The position numbers and the translations under genes are program-made. From Selenomonadaceae bacterium (GTDB lineage: Bacteria; Bacillota; Negativicutes; Selenomonadales; Selenomonadaceae), in the NCBI GenBank assembly GCA_022786545.1, contig JALFXV010000100.1:37353-101352 (forward strand): a stretch of 64,000 nt of DNA, read 5' to 3'. The notes beneath the pieces are model-generated. The model worked only from the letters and a program-made list of their open reading frames with translations. It was not told the origin of the DNA and did not search any database. This document shows positions 42,401-51,075 of the stretch, in pieces (within the stretch, counting starts at the first letter, position 1; the number at the start of each line of letters is the position of its first letter).

Positions 42401-42640
42401 CGTCCTATTCTCATGACCTCCTTTGCTTTCATCATAGGCTGTCTGCCGCTGGCTATGGCAACGGGTGCCGGTGCGGCTGCCCGTAACGGCATGGGTGTGG
42501 CGGTAGTTGGCGGTATGCTCTTTGCAACTGGCATCGCTATCTTCATCATCCCTGCCTTCTATGTGATGACTGAGTATATTTCCAAGACTCTGGGCATCAG
42601 GAAGACGGAGAAGAAAAAGACTTCTACCGATTACATGTAA
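39452..42640 (+). CDS. RND efflux inner-membrane transporter (AcrB/HAE1-like)
   Basis: 1062 aa; MAKFFIHRPIFAIVISLLIVIIGVLAAFQLPIAQYPQISPPTISV; GLVVDDAIVVIENVE. Confidence 0.96.
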   Translation: MAKFFIHRPIFAIVISLLIVIIGVLAAFQLPIAQYPQISPPTISVSTTYVGANAKTVNDTVAQVIEQQVNGTQGMDYMSSTAADSGWYSLSVVFNLGTDGDMDAVKVQNNVAIANSSLPESVKSMGVTTSKSSNDMALMMAMYSPNKTYDRPWMKNYADIYLLDQIKRVNGVGDVMVFGADHAMRIWVNPAKMAEMNITAADIMAAINEQNVQAPAGTVGAAPVADSQEKQATGKIDGRLTSAEEFGNIILKATTDGQYVRIKDIARVETGAEDYNFIPSYNGMDAVGFGIQLTSDANAMTTVAEVKKILENAQKDFPPDLEIKEIVDSTKFIGASINEVVHTFIEALVLVVLVVFVFLQNWRATLIPLLAVPVSLIGTFIAFTFLGFSINTLTLFAMVLAIGLVVDDAIVVIENVEAHMEKGLNPVDATERAMDEVQGPVVAIAFVLAAVFVPVAFLGGMMGVLYRQFALTIAISMALSAFVALTLTPALCATILKPHEKNENEGVLGRFFDKFNEAFNRMRLSYQGVVGWFIGHIKVALVFVVIVCGLTGLLYKIVPSTFVPDEDQGYYAVAVNLPEGASLNQTTKVIDKLIPALLQVEGIDGVMGIPGFDIMAFSDKSSAGAMFVGLKPWADRTTAETQINAIVMKTFGVGAMVAPEARVIAFNMPALPGLGTVGGWQMELQDLSGHTDEELDQITKKILAAANQRPELQGVRSTYSINSPIYQYDIDREKVKAMGVSLSDVFTAMQVFYGGNQVNDFNEFGRTYKVVVQADETFRSDVENMRFMYVRSNTGAKVPLDSLLKPRETTGASNISRFNAARSVGIQGNAGNGYSSGEAMAAIEEIVKEVAPDGFGIEWSGQAREEQKTSSSTSQVLALAFVFVFLCLAALYESWSVPFAVLLSVPVGIFGALFSEYFLSIVQALDGTPNAGLQNSVYMQIGVIMIIGLAAKNAILIVEFAKIRVDAGMNPLKAAIEAAGLRLRPILMTSFAFIIGCLPLAMATGAGAAARNGMGVAVVGGMLFATGIAIFIIPAFYVMTEYISKTLGIRKTEKKKTSTDYM

Positions 42641-42705
42641 TGGTGCGTAATTGCAAATTTGCTTGAAATATCAAGCTCGGATTTTACAATCTGTGTATTG
42701 TTTTG

Positions 42706-42736
42706 ACGGGGCGGCGTAAGCCGCCCTGTTTTTTTG
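42706..42736 (+). terminator. Hairpin terminator after RND transporter
   Basis: ACGGGGCGGCgtaaGCCGCCCTGTTTTTTT. Confidence 0.85.
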
Positions 42737-42763
42737 GCAAAATGCCAGGTATAAATGCCATTG

Positions 42764-42819
42764 AATATAAATATATATCTATATCTATATTTATATATAT
42801 ATCTATATTTATATATACA
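42764..42819 (+). repeat. AT-only short tandem repeat (TATATCTATATTTATATA-like units)
   Basis: aatataaatatatatctatatctatatttatatatatatctatatttatatatac. Confidence 0.85.
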
Positions 42820-42851
42820 GAACAAAAAGTTAAAAATATTCTATTTACCTA

Positions 42852-42880
42852 TTGCGCAAAAAACCCGTGTTTGTTATAAT
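42852..42880 (+). promoter_or_regulatory. Putative recA promoter
   Basis: TTGCGC (42852-42857), 17-bp spacer, TATAAT (42875-42880). Confidence 0.65.
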
Positions 42881-42918
42881 AGGTATAGAATTTCATTGAG
42901 ATTAAGGAGTTTTGAAAT

Positions 42919-43965
42919 ATGGATCAGGAAAAAGAAGAATCTTTAAAAAATGCCATGAAGCAGATTGAGAAGGACTATGGCAAGGGTGCCATTATGCGCC
43001 TGGGTGATGCGGCAGCCAATATGAACGTAGAAGTTATTTCTACAGGTATCCTGCCCCTTGATATCGCCTTGGGCGTAGGGGGTATTCCTAGGGGGCGTAT
43101 CATTGAGATTTACGGCCCTGAGTCCTCTGGTAAGACTACTGTAACCCTGCACATGATTGCCGAGGCGCAGCGGCAGGGGGGCGTGGCAGCCTTTATCGAT
43201 GCGGAGCATGCGCTGGACCCTGTTTATGCCAAGAATTTGGGGGTGGATATTGACAACCTGCTGATTTCCCAGCCTGATACCGGCGAGCAGGCGCTGGAGA
43301 TTGTGGAGGCCCTGGTGCGCAGCGGCGCCATCGATATTATCGTGGTGGACTCTGTAGCGGCTCTGGTGCCTCGTGCGGAGATTGAGGGCGATATGGGTGA
43401 TGCCCATGTGGGCCTCCTGGCGCGCCTCATGAGCCAGGCCATGCGCAAGCTGACGGGTATCATCAGCAAGTCCCAGACTACTGCCATCTTCATCAATCAG
43501 ATTCGCGAGAAGGTGGGCACCATGTATGGTAACCCTGAGACCACCACCGGCGGCCGTGCCCTGAAGTTCTATTCCTCAGTGCGTCTGGATGTAAGGAAGT
43601 TTGATGTGGTGAAGCAGGGTACCACTATCCTGGGCAACCGCACCAAGGTAAAGGTAGTGAAGAACAAGGTGGCTCCGCCATTCAAGGTAGCTGAGTTTGA
43701 TATTATGTACGGGGAGGGTGTTTCCAAGGAAAGCAGCGTGATTGACATTGCCGCTGACCTGGATATCCTCAACAAGAGCGGTTCCTGGTATTCCTACAAC
43801 GGCAACCGTCTGGGACAGGGCAAGGACACTGTCAAGGAAATTCTCAGAAACCAGCCTGAGCTGATGGCAGAGATAGAGGCGAAGCTGTATGAGATGCTGA
43901 AGGATGCGGATGTCATCCAGAGGCTGACTTCTCCGGCCAAGAAGGGCAAGGCTTCCGATGAGTAA
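42919..43965 (+). CDS. recA: Recombinase RecA
   Basis: [54 protein letters not shown]. Confidence 0.98.
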   Translation: MDQEKEESLKNAMKQIEKDYGKGAIMRLGDAAANMNVEVISTGILPLDIALGVGGIPRGRIIEIYGPESSGKTTVTLHMIAEAQRQGGVAAFIDAEHALDPVYAKNLGVDIDNLLISQPDTGEQALEIVEALVRSGAIDIIVVDSVAALVPRAEIEGDMGDAHVGLLARLMSQAMRKLTGIISKSQTTAIFINQIREKVGTMYGNPETTTGGRALKFYSSVRLDVRKFDVVKQGTTILGNRTKVKVVKNKVAPPFKVAEFDIMYGEGVSKESSVIDIAADLDILNKSGSWYSYNGNRLGQGKDTVKEILRNQPELMAEIEAKLYEMLKDADVIQRLTSPAKKGKASDE

Positions 43966-44455
43966 GGAGCGGTCAGCTGCAAAATCATCTGGTTCTCGCG
44001 AGGGACAGCCTTCCTGCAAGGCAAAGGCTGTAGAGTTTTTGGCGCGCAGTGACCAGAGCATACGCAGGCTTTCAGATAAGCTGTCCAGGAAGGGCTACAG
44101 AGAGGATGAGATAGAGGAAACTATTCAGTGGCTGCAGTCTAAAAGGTTTATCCAGGAGGAGGAGGGCTGCCGGAGGCGGTTTGAGTTTCTCTACCATGAC
44201 AGCAGCTACAGTGTGCGGCAGATTGTGGCGAAGCTGCAGCAGCAGGGATATGACCGGGATATGATCAGGGAGTGCATTCCGGATGATACTGATGAGCGGG
44301 AGTATGCCGTGGCCATGAAGGTGGTGCGGCGCAGGTTCAAGGCAGGTGCGGAGCAGCAGAAAATGCTTCAGCATCTGTACATGAAGGGCTTTGACTACGA
44401 TACGGCCAGGAACGCAGTGGAGGATTTGCGGCTGGAATGGGACGAGGATATATGA
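43958..44455 (+). CDS. recX: Regulatory protein RecX
   Basis: [37 protein letters not shown]; overlaps recA. Confidence 0.88.
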   Translation: MSKERSAAKSSGSREGQPSCKAKAVEFLARSDQSIRRLSDKLSRKGYREDEIEETIQWLQSKRFIQEEEGCRRRFEFLYHDSSYSVRQIVAKLQQQGYDRDMIRECIPDDTDEREYAVAMKVVRRRFKAGAEQQKMLQHLYMKGFDYDTARNAVEDLRLEWDEDI

Positions 44456-44578
44456 TATAATGGATTGGTGTTTCAGGCTTTGCCTGTGCGGTTTTGGGGC
44501 GTATACGAAAACGCTGCATGATTTGCGCAGGCAGTCAGCCCATGAGTGATTTGTGTGGATTGAGGAGGAGCATAAATA

Positions 44579-46126
44579 GTGACAAATGAAATGATTATTG
44601 TCCTGGACTTTGGCGGCCAGTACAACCAGCTGATTGCCCGCCGTGTGCGTGAGTGCAATGTTTATTGCGAGGTGCATCCCAATACTCTCAGCCTTGAGAA
44701 AATCAAGGCTATGAAAAACCTGAAGGGCATCATCTTTACCGGCGGCCCTAACAGCGTGTATACATCTGACTCTGCAACCATCAGCACAGAGGTATTCAAG
44801 CTTGGCGTGCCTGTGCTGGGCATCTGCTACGGCTCCCAGCTGATGGCGCATCTTTTGGGCGGCAAGGTGGAGACTGCTCCTGTCAGCGAGTACGGCAAGA
44901 CAGAGGTCAGCATCAAGGCAGCTGGTTCCAAGCTGTTTGAGGGCGTATCTGCCAATACCGTCTGCTGGATGAGCCACACGGACTATATTTCCAAGGCTCC
45001 TGAGGGCTTCACCATTACGGCTGATACCCCTGTATGCCCTGTAGCGGCTATGGAGAACGAGGCAGAGGGCCTGTATGCCGTACAGTTCCACCCTGAGGTG
45101 CTGCATACTGTAGAGGGCACGAAGATGCTCAGCAACTTTGTGTACAATGTCTGCCAGTGCGCCGGTGACTGGCGCATGGATTCCTTTGTGGAGACTACCA
45201 TCCAGCAGCTGAAGGAAAAGATAGGCAACGGCAAGGCACTCTGCGCCCTGTCCGGCGGCGTTGATTCCTCCGTGGCGGCTGTGCTCATGTCCAAGGCCAT
45301 CGGCAAGCAGCTGACCTGCGTATTCGTGGACCATGGCCTTTTACGCAAGGATGAGGGGGATCAGGTTGAGGCAGTATTCGGTCCTGATGGCCCATATGAT
45401 TTGAATTTTATCCGGGTCAATGTGCAGGAGCGTTTCTATGAGAAGCTAAAGGGCGTAACCGAGCCGGAGCAGAAGCGCAAGATTATCGGCGAGGAGTTCA
45501 TCCGGGTATTTGAGGAGGAAGCCAAGAAGATTGGTGCCGTGGATTTCCTGGTACAGGGAACTATCTATCCGGATGTTATCGAGAGCGGCCTGGGCAAGTC
45601 CGCGGTTATCAAGTCCCATCACAACGTAGGCGGTCTGCCTGACTATGTGGATTTCAAGGAGATTGTGGAGCCGCTGCGCCTTTTGTTCAAGGATGAGGTG
45701 AGGAAGGCCGGCCGCGAGCTGGGCATTCCTGATTATCTGGTGAACCGCCAGCCGTTCCCTGGCCCTGGCCTGGGCATCCGCATTATCGGCGAGGTAACTG
45801 CCGAAAAGGTAAAAATTGTGCAGGAGGCGGATGCCATCTACCGGGAAGAAGTGGCTGCCGCCGGTGTGGACAAGAATCTGGGACAGTATTTCGCTGCCCT
45901 TACCAATATGCGCTCCGTAGGTGTTATGGGTGATTTCCGCACCTATGATTATGCTATTGCCCTGCGTGCCGTCATGACCAGCGACTTCATGACTGCTGAG
46001 AGTGCCCAGCTGCCGTGGGAAGTGCTGCACAAGGTGACCAACCGTATTGTAAATGAGGTCAAGGGCGTAAACCGTGTAATGTATGATTGCACCAGCAAGC
46101 CGCCTGCCACCATTGAGTTTGAATAA
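44579..46126 (+). CDS. guaA: GMP synthase (glutamine-hydrolysing)
   Basis: [44 protein letters not shown] start. Confidence 0.97.
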   Translation: MTNEMIIVLDFGGQYNQLIARRVRECNVYCEVHPNTLSLEKIKAMKNLKGIIFTGGPNSVYTSDSATISTEVFKLGVPVLGICYGSQLMAHLLGGKVETAPVSEYGKTEVSIKAAGSKLFEGVSANTVCWMSHTDYISKAPEGFTITADTPVCPVAAMENEAEGLYAVQFHPEVLHTVEGTKMLSNFVYNVCQCAGDWRMDSFVETTIQQLKEKIGNGKALCALSGGVDSSVAAVLMSKAIGKQLTCVFVDHGLLRKDEGDQVEAVFGPDGPYDLNFIRVNVQERFYEKLKGVTEPEQKRKIIGEEFIRVFEEEAKKIGAVDFLVQGTIYPDVIESGLGKSAVIKSHHNVGGLPDYVDFKEIVEPLRLLFKDEVRKAGRELGIPDYLVNRQPFPGPGLGIRIIGEVTAEKVKIVQEADAIYREEVAAAGVDKNLGQYFAALTNMRSVGVMGDFRTYDYAIALRAVMTSDFMTAESAQLPWEVLHKVTNRIVNEVKGVNRVMYDCTSKPPATIEFE

Positions 46127-46138
46127 GAAGTGATATTG

Positions 46139-46178
46139 GATGCGGCAGATAGTCTTTTGGGGGATTATCTGTCGCATT
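46139..46178 (+). terminator. Long hairpin downstream of guaA
   Basis: ATGCGGCAGATAGTC...GATTATCTGTCGCAT, 13/15 paired; no strong T tract. Confidence 0.5.
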
Positions 46179-46391
46179 TATGATTTGTGTTATGAGAAAA
46201 TAGGTAAGAACTGTGCTGAGGCAAAGGATAGGCGGGAATATAAGAAGGTAACGAAGCAGATTGCACAGCTTATAAAATGGAAGGGGAATGATACGGCCAA
46301 GGCACTAATTGATGAACTGAAACAGACATATCCAAGGAGACCAGCACTGCTGGATGAGCTGGGAAAGGTGGAGAAGAGGCTGAAAAGCTGA
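46140..46391 (+). CDS. Small hypothetical protein (weak)
   Basis: 83-aa ORF; helical, charged C-terminus TYPRRPALLDELGKVEKRL; N-terminus overlaps hairpin so start uncertain. Confidence 0.35.
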   Translation: MRQIVFWGIICRIYDLCYEKIGKNCAEAKDRREYKKVTKQIAQLIKWKGNDTAKALIDELKQTYPRRPALLDELGKVEKRLKS

Positions 46392-46427
46392 TGAGCAGGG
46401 CCTATGAGTGTTTAAAAGGCATATTTG

Positions 46428-47150
46428 TTAAAACTTTAAATCTTTGTAGGCTTTGTTGCTGTGAGCATGCCGCATGGCTGCTATGTAAATTACAGCAGGA
46501 ATTATGACCCGGTAAGCAGGCCCGGCAATATCAACGATTGTCCAGAGCGCTGTGATAGCTATGCCGACAGGACCGGCGAAGACGGATAATACTCTGGTCA
46601 ATGCAGCGTTGGCAGCCAGGCTGAGGCCACGGTTAAGAACCATCTTTGCTATGATATTGGCAATCACCACTGCAAGCTGGTAAGAAGCAAAACCGCCTGC
46701 ACGGAAAACCTGCAGAAGTACGAGAGAGCTTGCTCCCTTCATGGAACCGGTCTGTCCTGTCTGCTGAAGAATATTTTCCTTGTCGGCATTGGACATTTTT
46801 TCCCAGGAATCAGCGAGTACTTTTTCAAGGAGATTATGTTCGATATGTTCAATACTTTGCTGGCTGTTAAAATTAACCTTCATTTTTTCGCAAACCTTAA
46901 TGAGGATTTCTTTGTAGGAGTTGCAGCCGAAGGAAAAGGTATTGGAGCCGTATTCTTTTAGTTCACGGCGCAGGAGATGCGTATAAGTGCTAGGCCGGTC
47001 GGGATTGGCACGATAATCGCTATAAGAATCAAGATTACAGGTGATACCGCCCTTTTTCAGGTAAATGTCCCGTAGCACAAGCAGTTCTTCGTCCGTCATT
47101 TCATCCAGGATTTCCAGACCATCAATGCAACAGTTTTTTGTATTAGACAT
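46428..47150 (-). CDS. YaaW/UPF0174 (DUF3944)-like protein
   Basis: EMTDEELLVLRDIYLKKGG...LKEYGSNTF..., hydrophobic Gly/Ala segments, terminal AYRVIIPAVIYIAAMRH resembling YaaW C-terminus. Confidence 0.65.
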   Translation of the reverse strand: MSNTKNCCIDGLEILDEMTDEELLVLRDIYLKKGGITCNLDSYSDYRANPDRPSTYTHLLRRELKEYGSNTFSFGCNSYKEILIKVCEKMKVNFNSQQSIEHIEHNLLEKVLADSWEKMSNADKENILQQTGQTGSMKGASSLVLLQVFRAGGFASYQLAVVIANIIAKMVLNRGLSLAANAALTRVLSVFAGPVGIAITALWTIVDIAGPAYRVIIPAVIYIAAMRHAHSNKAYKDLKF

Positions 47151-47170
47151 AAAGAGTTCATCCTTTCTCA

Positions 47171-47341
47171 TTAAATAATCGTTTTTAAATGTAAATCTTT
47201 TTTTATTCCCACAATGTCAAAGTCATCCGGATTTTCCTTGTAGCTGTAAATAAGGTATTCAATTAATTCTCCAGGTGACAAAAGTGAGATTAGCTCCTCA
47301 GCCGATAGCCTGCCGTATTCTTGCATTTCCTCTGCTGTCAT
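47171..47341 (-). CDS. Small 56-aa protein upstream of YaaW-like gene (not in ORF track)
   Basis: Hand translation MTAEEMQEYGRLSAEELISLLSPGELIEYLIYSYKENPDDFDIVGIKKDLHLKTII; GGAGG RBS upstream. Confidence 0.65.
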   Translation of the reverse strand: MTAEEMQEYGRLSAEELISLLSPGELIEYLIYSYKENPDDFDIVGIKKDLHLKTII

Positions 47342-47460
47342 AAAGGCAAACCTCCTTTCAATTATTTGCTTCAGCTGATAAGTGTATGATATACTAAAAA
47401 AGCAGCTGATAGGTCAATTTAAGATTAACGTTTATTCGGACTTCAAAAGGGGATGTTGTT

Positions 47461-48147
47461 GTGGATGAGAAAAAAGATGGCAAAGAGTATTTGCTGAATA
47501 ATTTTGAGCGTATAGAGGGAAGTTATAAGATACCGATTATGATGACATCTGCAGCAGTTGGGGCTGTTGCTGCTGGTTTGCTGGGGGCGGCAGGGGGAAT
47601 TATTGGCGGTATTATTGGTAGTGTTTTCCTGGAAAATGTCTTTTGCGGGGCTGATAAGGACAAAGAAAAATCCCTGGAAGAAAAGCGTGAAGAAGTAGCA
47701 GCTTCATCGCCAGCCGGTAAGGAAAAAGCCAGAAATTTGACTGCCGGGGATATTCCGGAGGAGTTATTTGATGATAAAACACTTGCCAGGCGCAAGCTGT
47801 TTTGCCAGAAGCTTTTTCAATATGAAAATGAAATGGGCTTAACAGATGTAGAACTTTATACTAAGGCACATATTTCCAAAGCTGTCTTTTCTCACATACG
47901 GGGTATGATGAGAGATGGCACTTATCGTCCTAGCAAGGTCAATGTGATATGTTTGTGTATTGCATTGAATTTAACTGCTGGGCAGGCTGAAGAAATGTTA
48001 GGTCTATTGGAGTATTCTTTTTCGAATGCAGATAAGCTGGATCGGATAGTTCATTGGTGTTTGAGCAACACGGAATTTTATTTTACAGTGGATTCATTAA
48101 ATGAAATTTTTTACGATAAGCTAGGCGAAACCCTGCTCCCTGTGTAA
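47461..48147 (+). CDS. Glycine-zipper membrane segment fused to HTH-like C-terminal module
   Basis: TSAAVGAVAAGLLGAAGGIIGGIIGSVF; C-terminal LTDVELYTKAHISKAVFSHIRGMMRDGTYRPSKVNVICLCIALNLTAGQAEEMLGLLEYSFSNADKLDRIVHWCLSN. Confidence 0.7.
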   Translation: MDEKKDGKEYLLNNFERIEGSYKIPIMMTSAAVGAVAAGLLGAAGGIIGGIIGSVFLENVFCGADKDKEKSLEEKREEVAASSPAGKEKARNLTAGDIPEELFDDKTLARRKLFCQKLFQYENEMGLTDVELYTKAHISKAVFSHIRGMMRDGTYRPSKVNVICLCIALNLTAGQAEEMLGLLEYSFSNADKLDRIVHWCLSNTEFYFTVDSLNEIFYDKLGETLLPV

Positions 48148-48164
48148 CAAAATCGTTTTACCCG

Positions 48165-48196
48165 CTCCCTGGCTGTAGTAAGGCTGGGAGTTTTTT
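48165..48196 (+). terminator. Hairpin terminator
   Basis: CTCCCTGGCtgtagtaaGGCTGGGAGTTTTTT. Confidence 0.7.
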
Positions 48197-48306
48197 GTTA
48201 ATCATGGATTTACCTCTAAAAGATTGCCAGGAGCTATAATTATCATTGAAAAGAGGAGATGTTCTCAGGACGGCTGCTAAGGCAAGTTTTTTAGGAGGTA
48301 AAAATT

Positions 48307-48552
48307 ATGAAAACGAATAAGATTACTATTGTTAAAAGGAACAATGTTATTGATTTTTATTATCATGTAAAAGAGGGAAAGAAGTACCTGTTTTCCCAGA
48401 AATTTTCCAAGGGGGTATATGAGTATTTCCAGAATGGACGCCTGGAATTAGAGATTTTGGCGTTCAAGAAGTGGAACCACAATCCAAGGCTGGATAAAAC
48501 CATTAGCAAGCTTCCCATGTACATCCGTTATGTATTGAAGGAATGTGCATGA
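48307..48552 (+). CDS. 81-aa hypothetical protein
   Basis: ORF with TTAGGAGG RBS and own terminator; MKTNKITIVKRNNVIDFYYHVKEGKKYLFSQKFSKGVYEYF. Confidence 0.6.
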   Translation: MKTNKITIVKRNNVIDFYYHVKEGKKYLFSQKFSKGVYEYFQNGRLELEILAFKKWNHNPRLDKTISKLPMYIRYVLKECA

Positions 48553-48598
48553 TGGTGCGGTGAAAGAATCAAGGTATGACTGGCTGCCCTATTGCTGC

Positions 48599-48646
48599 TG
48601 CGGCATGGCACTGAAGATGTAGTACATGCCGCATCTCCTCTTTTTC
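48599..48646 (+). terminator. Hairpin terminator after 81-aa ORF
   Basis: TGCGGCATG(48599-48607)/CATGCCGCA(48625-48633) then TCTCCTCTTTTTCTTT. Confidence 0.7.
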
Positions 48647-48795
48647 TTTGTAAATTATCAAAAATATGCAGGATTTTTTCTACAGATGTAGAATTAATAC
48701 ATTGGTAAGGAGTTGGATTTGTTTCTGGCCAGGACGTAGAGGCAAAGATTATTTATGTCAGAATGGTAAAAGATAAAGTACGGCTGAGAGGTTTT

Positions 48796-49950
48796 ATGGG
48801 AAAAAAGCAAATCAGATTTATGGCACTGGGAGGTGCCCAGCGTGTAGGCGCAAGCTGTTATTACCTGGGCCTGGGGGATAGCCACATTCTGTTGGATTGC
48901 GGGATAGGACAGTTATCAGGCATGCGGCTGAATCCGGTAATTAATTCGTTGCTGGGGATACCAGGGATATACAGCTTTAGGCAGATTATGGAGGTATACA
49001 TTTCTCATGCCCATTTAGATCATAGCGGCTATTTGCCTGAGCTTTTTAAGCAATCGACTGAATGTAGGGCGTATATGACTGAGATAACCAGAAGGCTGCT
49101 GCATCATCAGTACTCAACTGAAGGTTATGCAAAAATGATGCATTATAAGCGTTCATATACCTCAAGTATGTTGGAAAATGTATTCTTGCGCAGTGCGAGT
49201 GTAAGCTATTGCAATAAGATGCCCTTTAATGAATACAGTGTGGAATTTTTGCAGGCAGGGCATATTCCAGGGGCTATGATGATGTTATTTTCATATGCCG
49301 GCAAGAATATTTTGTATACAGGAGATTTTTCCATCAATGGGAGTATTTTAACAGAGGGCTGCATGTTGCCTGACAAGGAGATTGATCTTATGATCATGTG
49401 CGGCTTGCATGCCAAGCACCCGCTGAAGCACAAAAGCGTTGATGTGTTTGAAGTTTTTTGTGCCGAAGTGAGTGATTATTTGAGCATGGAGGAGAATGTC
49501 TATTGCCAGACTGCCCAGCTTAGCAAGGGGGTAGAGCTGCTCAAGTTTTTAAATTCATTTGTACCGCCATTCATCAAGATATATGTGGACCCATATATTT
49601 ATGGCGTGGTCAGGGAATTGGAGCGTTTGAATGTGCAGATTTTTCAACGTAACAATTATCTTTTGTCTGAAAACTCAGATTTGTCCGCCCAGCATATTAT
49701 TTTGTCAACACGCCGCCAGTCAGGGTATTTTTCTCAATATGCTCATGTAGATGGGAATTTTTCCCTGCATGATTCCTTTGAGGAGACCTTGCATTTTATC
49801 AAGCAGATTAACTCGCGGGATGCTGTGATCGTACACAGTCCTGGGAATTTAGATGGGTCTGTTGAAACAGTGGAGCAGAGACTGGTTTTTGATCCTGATT
49901 GCAGGACACAGTTTTTGTTTCCGGAAGAACAGGAATTGTATGTGTTTTAG
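48796..49950 (+). CDS. MBL-fold protein, CPSF/beta-CASP-like but degenerate
   Basis: FMALGGAQRVGASCYYLGLGDSHILLDCGIG; SHAHLDHSGYLPELF; ILYTGDFSINGSIL; start uncertain (ORF from 48763). Confidence 0.75.
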   Translation: MGKKQIRFMALGGAQRVGASCYYLGLGDSHILLDCGIGQLSGMRLNPVINSLLGIPGIYSFRQIMEVYISHAHLDHSGYLPELFKQSTECRAYMTEITRRLLHHQYSTEGYAKMMHYKRSYTSSMLENVFLRSASVSYCNKMPFNEYSVEFLQAGHIPGAMMMLFSYAGKNILYTGDFSINGSILTEGCMLPDKEIDLMIMCGLHAKHPLKHKSVDVFEVFCAEVSDYLSMEENVYCQTAQLSKGVELLKFLNSFVPPFIKIYVDPYIYGVVRELERLNVQIFQRNNYLLSENSDLSAQHIILSTRRQSGYFSQYAHVDGNFSLHDSFEETLHFIKQINSRDAVIVHSPGNLDGSVETVEQRLVFDPDCRTQFLFPEEQELYVF

Positions 49951-49980
49951 GGAATTATCCAAGGCAGAGGAGGAGTCTTT

Positions 49981-51075
49981 ATGATTAATACTAAGAGTGA
50001 AAAGTTTCAGGAATTTTTGAAGTATGTTCACAATGAATACGAAAACAAGAAGCGGAGAACTAGTGAAAATGCGGAGTACATCGTTGAGAGCAAGATTCTC
50101 AAGCAGATATTGCATGAGCCTGAAAGAGGACCTAAGTATTGGAGCGATGTTGTCAGCCGTGAGCTTTATACAAATATCAGCGATGATGAGGTCATCCGCG
50201 TTTTGCGCAATACTGTACCAAGGCTGAACAGCCCCTTAGACAGAAAAAAGATTATCCCATCCGTATTGAAAACAGCAGAGGCATTCAGGTCGGCCTTAGA
50301 AAAGGGGACGCCTGAGGCTTATGAAGGATTTATTGCCATGCGGGATGAAACAGCAGGTAATCATCGCTCTGTGCCTCGTCTTCTGTGTTTCGCTATTTTC
50401 CATGTCTGTCCGGAAATAAATTATTATAATGATTTAGATACCCAGGAAACTTTTCGGGATACTATTTCCAAATATGTCATGTATGGCATTTCTGATGCTC
50501 TGGCAGGTTATTGCAATGCAAGATATAAAAAGAGTAATGACCGAAAGGACAGCAATAGCAGGAACAATGGCAGGGGCAGCAGGAAGGAAGCTGACAATAA
50601 AATCAGCCAGATGGAAGAAGCGATGGAACGCAATCGGATGATGTTGCAGGATTTGCAGGATGAGTTTGACGAGCAGCTGCAGGAGACAAAAGTGCAGGAG
50701 CTGACAGCTTTTTTTGCCAAGCTTAATTCTGACAAATACGGCAGCATCCTGGACTCCCTTTTGCAGGTGCGCAGGGGCATAGCCCAGCTGAAGAAGGAGC
50801 ATTTTGTTTTGCCGCCGGAAGTAAGTGGCCTGTTCATCCTGATTCAGAAAATGACACAGTTTGTTATGGACAATCACATAAATCCCATCATGAAGCCTGA
50901 CTCAATTCTGGAACTGACTGCACAGGAAGCGGAAAGGTGCGATTATACAGGTTCAGCTTTTATGGACAAGGATAAGCCAAAACGTGTGCGTGTGGTTTCA
51001 CCTGGCTGGTTTTACATGGATAAGGATATCGTGATTGCCAAACCAAAAATCAAGGAGGTAGAAGAAAATGAGTAA
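49981..51075 (+). CDS. GrpE-like coiled-coil protein with N-terminal extension
   Basis: Coiled coil KISQMEEAMERNRMMLQDLQDEFDEQLQE; C-terminal RVVSPGWFYMDKDIVIAKPKIKEV reminiscent of GrpE terminal beta domain; overlaps downstream hsp70. Confidence 0.5.
   Translation: MINTKSEKFQEFLKYVHNEYENKKRRTSENAEYIVESKILKQILHEPERGPKYWSDVVSRELYTNISDDEVIRVLRNTVPRLNSPLDRKKIIPSVLKTAEAFRSALEKGTPEAYEGFIAMRDETAGNHRSVPRLLCFAIFHVCPEINYYNDLDTQETFRDTISKYVMYGISDALAGYCNARYKKSNDRKDSNSRNNGRGSRKEADNKISQMEEAMERNRMMLQDLQDEFDEQLQETKVQELTAFFAKLNSDKYGSILDSLLQVRRGIAQLKKEHFVLPPEVSGLFILIQKMTQFVMDNHINPIMKPDSILELTAQEAERCDYTGSAFMDKDKPKRVRVVSPGWFYMDKDIVIAKPKIKEVEENE

Noticed and set aside
42820-42918. LexA/SOS box upstream of recA
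   Set aside because: GAACaaaaaGTT has the wrong spacing and half-site for the GAACnnnnGTTC consensus.
42755-42946. 63-aa ORF MPLNINIYLYLYLYIYLYLYIQNKK
   Set aside because: Translation of the AT tandem repeat and recA promoter region; not a credible protein.
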